DNA of 16,989 bases from Bacillota bacterium (GTDB lineage: Bacteria; Bacillota_E; Sulfobacillia; Sulfobacillales; Sulfobacillaceae), in the NCBI GenBank assembly GCA_021802375.1, contig JAKAAL010000015.1, positions 1 through 16,989 of the forward strand. Direction: 5' to 3'. The notes beneath the pieces are model-generated. The model did no database searches. It had not been told where the DNA came from and was given only the letters and a program-made list of their open reading frames with translations. Each line of letters starts with the position of its first letter. Within the stretch, counting starts at the first letter, position 1. Below are positions 13,754-16,989 of this stretch, one piece after another. The position numbers and the translations under genes are program-made.

Positions 13754-13785
13754 AAGAAAAAGGGCGGGGTCGGTTAGGACCCCGC
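13754..13785 (-). terminator. Intrinsic terminator between the surface protein and glycosyltransferase genes
   Basis: On the minus strand GCGGGGTC pairs perfectly over eight positions with GACCCCGC (13778-13785 and 13764-13771 on the plus strand) around a six-base loop. It is followed by CCTTTTTCTT (13754-13763). It begins 18 bases after the stop of the surface protein gene, and its T-tract ends where the glycosyltransferase ribosome site begins. Most transcripts of the abundant surface protein would stop here and a fraction read through. Confidence 0.9.
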
Positions 13786-13803
13786 ACCTGTATTCTGTCT
13801 AGA

Positions 13804-16659
13804 CTAGTCAGACAAACCGCTAACCTCACCGGTAAGGGTGCTTGCGCTCCCCGAAACCGTCCCATTAGAAATGGTCGTCCCACTCGGGGCCGTGACTACG
13901 AGGAAGGTTGCCGACGTCTGTCCGGCACCGATAACGACATTTGTCGCCGGGTAGCCAGCAGTCGTTTCGAATGCAAGTCCCGTGCTACCGGACAATGTAA
14001 CCGTCGTGCTCGTACCCGAGACAACGGCGTTGCCCCCCAGGTCAGCCAGCGATACGGTCACCGTATAGGTGGTTCCGGCCTTCAGGGTCTCATTGTTGCT
14101 AATTCCACTGAACACCAGTTCGCTCGCCGTGGTACCAGCCACCACGTCAATCGCGGCCGAACCCTGAGCGCCCGTGCTGTTGTCCTTGACCGAAATGGTC
14201 ACCTCGCCCGCCGCTGCTGCCGTAGCAGTAGAAAGTGCGGTCGAAACGTTGGATAACGTGCCGGTGATCGTTTCGACGTTGGTCGTCGTGTTGTCAGCAA
14301 TGGTCACACTACCCGTACCAATGTTGGACAATCCGGTGGCATGTGCAATGGTGACCGTGACGTTGTCATTGCCCGCCGTTGTGCTAGACACCGTGTTGCC
14401 ATTCGCATCCACGCCGGCATACACCAAGCCACTAGTCAAAGGCGCCGTCTTGGTGGCCTCAATGGTAACTGGGTCTCCCGCCTGCGCATAGACCGTGTTG
14501 CCAGAATACGTACCAGAGCTGGCCGTGTCCTTCAGCCCAAAGGAGTACGAGGCCACTGGGTGGGTCTCCACGAACTCCGTCGTGGTCGCGGTCGCGGTCG
14601 CGCTACCGCTGGCCAACGCACCGGAAGCCGCGGTGGCGGAAACGGTCCACGAGCCGGAGTAGTTCTGGGCTGCAAACGTAACGGTGGCCACGCCATTCGC
14701 GTTGGTGTAAACCGTAGCCGTCGGTGCAGCACTGTAGCCGGAACTCCCGATCTCAGCGCTCCCAACTCCACCGGTTGCGCTGACTGTGATCGGTACGTTG
14801 TTGTCCGCCACGGGGTTGCCATATTGGTCGGTCACATTAATGGTCAGCTCGGTGGAAAGCGAAGTCCCGGTCAGGACGTTCGTCGCACCAGCGACGGTGA
14901 CCGTCGCTGCCGCGCCAGAAGTCACGGTAACGTCCAACGTGCTGGAGGTTAGCGTACCAGCCTGGTCCGACACACTAACGGTGTACGTTCCAGCCGGTGC
15001 CGCACCGGTTGGGTCGGTGAGTGTGAACGAGGTGTCCCCGGCACCCAGGGTGTACGTCCCGGCAGTGCCTGTAACGGTACCCGTCGTGGTGTCAGACACC
15101 GTCAGACCTGTCACAGCATTGCCCTGACTGTCGGTAATGGTGACTACGGGAACTACCGTGCTCGGAAGGGCGACAATGTTGCCGCTCGCGTCCTTAGCGC
15201 CCACAGTAACGGTCGTCGAACCTGTCCCTGCTTGAAGAGTCGGGGTAGCGTCTGTGCCGGTAATGGCTGCCGCGTTGCCCGCCACGACCGCGCTCACGTC
15301 CGCCGCGCCGGCCGTCAGACCAGAACCCGTGACAGACAACACGTACGTGCCCGTCTTGCCTTGCACGCCGTCAATCGTCACAGTTTGCGAAGCCCCAGCG
15401 GAGACAACCACCGTGGCAGAAGTCGTCCCAGAAACTCCACTATAGGTGAGCGTACCTCCACCAATCAGGTTGGCGTCGAGCACGTAAGTGCCTCCCAGCA
15501 TGGGGTTGCCCGCTTGGTCCTCAACTTGCACGTATCCGGACACAGTTCCGGAATTGTCATTGACTTCGAGGTTGTTGGCGCTCGTCGTCACACTAATCGA
15601 AGTGGCTGTCTGCGGCACGCTAGTCACACTCGCGGTCCCGTAACTCGGCGTCGAACCCGATGCCGTGCCGGTGAGACCAGACGAGGTCAACGTGTCGGTT
15701 AATCCCGGCACTCCCGGTGCCTGAACGGTGAACGTCGCGACACCGTTTGTCGCAGTGGCCGTAAGCGTGCTTCCCAGCTCATTGGTTCCGGCCGATGTCG
15801 TTCCGGTCACGAGCCACGTGTTCGTGTCGGTCAGGGTGACCGGCCCATTGTAATCAGCCACGACATTGCCGTTTGCGTCCACGACCTTGGCCGTAACCGT
15901 GTCGGTCTGCACGTTGTCGGCAACCACGGAGGAACGCTGCAAGCTAAGTGCCACGCCCGCTTGGGTTCCGTATACACCCTCGTTCGCACCTTGCGCGTTC
16001 GCAAACTGCGCGTCCTGCGGCGCGTTCAAGTCCTTGGCGTACACCGCGATCTTGTAGGTGCCCGCCGTCGGGGGCGTGAACGTGTAGGTGTTGGAGGTGG
16101 TGTAATCACCATTGGCGACCCATGTGTACCCGCCATTGCCGTTCGGCGTGCCGATCCAGTACTGGTAGACCACGTTCGTGAAGTTCTTGGCCGTCGCGGT
16201 GATGGTCACCGGGCTCAACGGCGCCACGTCCTTGGCGTTCGTGGTGAAGGTCAACGAGGTGTCCACGTTCACGAACTGGTTGGAGTAGGTGCTCTCCGAG
16301 CTAATCGGCATCGTCTGGCCCTTGTCTTTCGCGTAGGCCACCACTTCGTAGCTGCCCGCCTGCACGTTCTGCAACGTGTAGGTGTTGGTGGTGCTCCAGC
16401 CGGTCGCGGTCCAGGTGCCATTCGGGGACTCGGTCCAGAACTGGTACATCGGCGTGCCGGACCCAGTCTGGGTGGCCGACGCCGTAAAGGTCACGTTGCT
16501 ACCGGGGGTAGCCGTGCCGTTGGCACTGCTCGTCAGCGTGACACTCGTCACCGCCGGCGCAGTACTGGCAAATGCAGAAGCCGCCGGCAACATGCCCAAC
16601 AGCATCATGGTAGACCCTAAGGCCAGACTGCTCACTTTTTTAATCGTTTGCTTTTGCAT
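13804..16659 (-). CDS. Large secreted S-layer-like surface protein with Big/Ig-like repeats
   Basis: 951-aa exported protein. A signal peptide is clear: MQKQTIKKVSS, hydrophobic LALGSTMMLLGMLPAA, and a likely cut near SAFA-ST (residue 31). Two similar Ig-like domains follow (about 40-133 and 134-232), sharing the pattern YQ(F/Y)W...PNG...NTYT...AGxY(E/K)(V/I)xVYAKD. Then come several invasin-type Big_1-like domains, recognisable by recurring VxDxxGNPVxD/ANGVATVTF patterns (for example DANGNVVADYNGPVTL and DQYGNPVADNNVPITV), to the C-terminus. It is rich in Thr, Ser, Ala, Gly and Val with very few Lys, Arg and His after the signal. That composition is common in surface proteins of acidophiles and offers many O-glycosylation sites. 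No SLH, LPXTG or membrane anchor is seen, so cell attachment is unexplained. GAGGAGG stands 13 bases from the ATG, a long spacing. Flanked by an RHH gene and a glycosyltransferase gene on the same strand. Confidence 0.87.
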   Translation of the reverse strand: MQKQTIKKVSSLALGSTMMLLGMLPAASAFASTAPAVTSVTLTSSANGTATPGSNVTFTASATQTGSGTPMYQFWTESPNGTWTATGWSTTNTYTLQNVQAGSYEVVAYAKDKGQTMPISSESTYSNQFVNVDTSLTFTTNAKDVAPLSPVTITATAKNFTNVVYQYWIGTPNGNGGYTWVANGDYTTSNTYTFTPPTAGTYKIAVYAKDLNAPQDAQFANAQGANEGVYGTQAGVALSLQRSSVVADNVQTDTVTAKVVDANGNVVADYNGPVTLTDTNTWLVTGTTSAGTNELGSTLTATATNGVATFTVQAPGVPGLTDTLTSSGLTGTASGSTPSYGTASVTSVPQTATSISVTTSANNLEVNDNSGTVSGYVQVEDQAGNPMLGGTYVLDANLIGGGTLTYSGVSGTTSATVVVSAGASQTVTIDGVQGKTGTYVLSVTGSGLTAGAADVSAVVAGNAAAITGTDATPTLQAGTGSTTVTVGAKDASGNIVALPSTVVPVVTITDSQGNAVTGLTVSDTTTGTVTGTAGTYTLGAGDTSFTLTDPTGAAPAGTYTVSVSDQAGTLTSSTLDVTVTSGAAATVTVAGATNVLTGTSLSTELTINVTDQYGNPVADNNVPITVSATGGVGSAEIGSSGYSAAPTATVYTNANGVATVTFAAQNYSGSWTVSATAASGALASGSATATATTTEFVETHPVASYSFGLKDTASSGTYSGNTVYAQAGDPVTIEATKTAPLTSGLVYAGVDANGNTVSSTTAGNDNVTVTIAHATGLSNIGTGSVTIADNTTTNVETITGTLSNVSTALSTATAAAAGEVTISVKDNSTGAQGSAAIDVVAGTTASELVFSGISNNETLKAGTTYTVTVSLADLGGNAVVSGTSTTVTLSGSTGLAFETTAGYPATNVVIGAGQTSATFLVVTAPSGTTISNGTVSGSASTLTGEVSGLSD

Positions 16660-16672
16660 CGACTTGCAAAAA

Positions 16673-16679
16673 CCTCCTC
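16673..16679 (-). promoter_or_regulatory. Ribosome binding site with unusually long spacing
   Basis: GAGGAGG on the minus strand is the only strong Shine-Dalgarno before the surface protein gene, but 13 bases separate it from the ATG at 16659 instead of the usual 5-9. The next in-frame Met codons lie inside the signal peptide, so the start itself is not in doubt. A TTG at closer spacing is out of frame. Confidence 0.6.
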
Positions 16680-16719
16680 ATGATACCTAGTGCGCGCTGC
16701 ATCTAGTTCTCACTGTTCA

Positions 16720-16735
16720 CCTCAAAAAATTGAGG
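16720..16735 (-). other. Small hairpin between the RHH and surface protein genes
   Basis: CCTCAA (16720-16725) and TTGAGG (16730-16735) form a perfect six-pair stem with an AAAA loop (TTTT on the minus strand), right behind the stop of the ribbon-helix-helix gene. There is no T-tract below it in the direction of transcription, so termination is unlikely. It may be an RNA stability element in a shared leader, or chance. Confidence 0.35.
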
Positions 16736-16737
16736 GG

Positions 16738-16953
16738 TTATTTCGTCCCGTCTCCCCCGTGTAAAGCGGTAGGAGGGGGCTCCGGGATCTCGGGCGCGAC
16801 ATTCGCAAAGTAGTTTTCAAGCGCCTCATTGACGATAGCCACTTGACTCTGGCCGGTCTCATAGGACCGTTTCATCAACTTTTCCTTCAACTCCGGCGTT
16901 AAACGGACTTGGAATGCTACGTACGCGCGAGATCTTCCGTAGTAATTCGCCAC
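16738..16953 (-). CDS. Ribbon-helix-helix (CopG/Arc-like) small protein
   Basis: 71-aa protein with the ribbon-helix-helix pattern. The beta-strand is AFQVRLTPELKEKL (residues about 13-26), followed by KRSYETGQSQVAIVNEALENYF (28-49) for the two helices with the turn GQSQ. A proline-rich polar tail ends in GGDGTK. Such proteins bind DNA as dimers, either as transcription regulators or as antitoxins. No toxin ORF is adjacent, which favours a regulator. The start is GTG 16953 with AGAGGTGG about seven bases above, and a second AGGAGG further out. It precedes the surface protein gene on the same strand by 78 bases and so may control it or be carried in the same transcript. Sequence upstream runs to the window edge. 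Confidence 0.75.
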   Translation of the reverse strand: MANYYGRSRAYVAFQVRLTPELKEKLMKRSYETGQSQVAIVNEALENYFANVAPEIPEPPPTALHGGDGTK

Positions 16954-16989
16954 GACGTACCACCTCTCACCTCCTGCACCCCTTCCGCA

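Noticed and set aside
14341..16620. Long plus-strand ORFs opposite the S-layer-like gene (for example 203 and 219 codons)
   Set aside because: They are the antisense of a repetitive, Thr/Val/Gly-rich coding sequence, which yields stop-poor frames. Their Arg/His/Gly-rich or Val/Pro-rich translations are not like real proteins.
13804..16659. CRISPR array or tandem DNA repeat in the surface protein gene
   Set aside because: The recurrence is at protein-domain level with diverged DNA; there are no regular short repeats with unique spacers.
16738..16953. Antitoxin of a type II toxin-antitoxin pair
   Set aside because: The ribbon-helix-helix fold would allow it, but no toxin-sized ORF is adjacent on the same strand inside the window; the next gene is the large surface protein. 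A partner beyond the right edge cannot be excluded.

Overview
The window looks like a chromosomal accessory region of a Bacillota bacterium. Strong AGGAGG-type ribosome sites, ArsR/ArsB proteins of the usual bacterial type, and a very large, charge-poor, Thr/Ser/Gly/Val-rich surface protein would fit an acidophilic or thermophilic genus such as Sulfobacillus. That assignment is inference from gene content, not proof. The left 3 kb looks less G+C-rich than the ars block.

Layout. (1) 1-2990 looks like the distal end of an integrated element: an intact OLD-family ATPase/TOPRIM nuclease (214-2184), a decayed stretch with a probable IS91-type transposase relic, then at 2928-2990 the 3' part of a selenocysteine tRNA gene (anticodon loop to CCA) without its 5' half, followed by an intrinsic terminator. 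This is the signature of a displaced attachment-site copy of selC. The intact selC would be expected to the left, outside the window. (2) 3460-8145 is an arsenic block: an acetyltransferase gene resembling ArsN/phosphinothricin acetyltransferase, broken by an exact 10-bp tandem duplication, then an operon arsR-arsB-OsmC-CoA-disulfide-reductase-like gene behind a dyad operator. It ends against the C-terminal relic of a tyrosine recombinase. (3) 8474-11188 holds a DUF3050 gene, a translationally coupled pair of tiny ORFs (63 and 42 aa), a 73-aa ORF and long stretches with no recognisable gene. (4) 11189-12318 holds a four-helix membrane protein and a MarR regulator. (5) 12214-16953, on the minus strand, is a cell-surface module: ribbon-helix-helix protein, a 951-aa S-layer-like secreted protein, an intrinsic terminator, and a TPR-flanked family 2 glycosyltransferase.

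How the parts work together. ArsR would de-repress ArsB-mediated arsenite efflux. The OsmC and FAD/thiol oxidoreductase may manage thiol or peroxide stress linked to metalloid exposure. No arsenate reductase is seen. In the surface module the readthrough terminator would let a small fraction of abundant S-layer mRNA continue into the glycosyltransferase, a candidate modifier of the Ser/Thr-rich surface protein. The most interesting items are the selC attachment relic with its defence-type nuclease, the duplication-frameshifted acetyltransferase, and the S-layer/terminator/glycosyltransferase arrangement with its abnormal 105-bp 3' overlap with marR.
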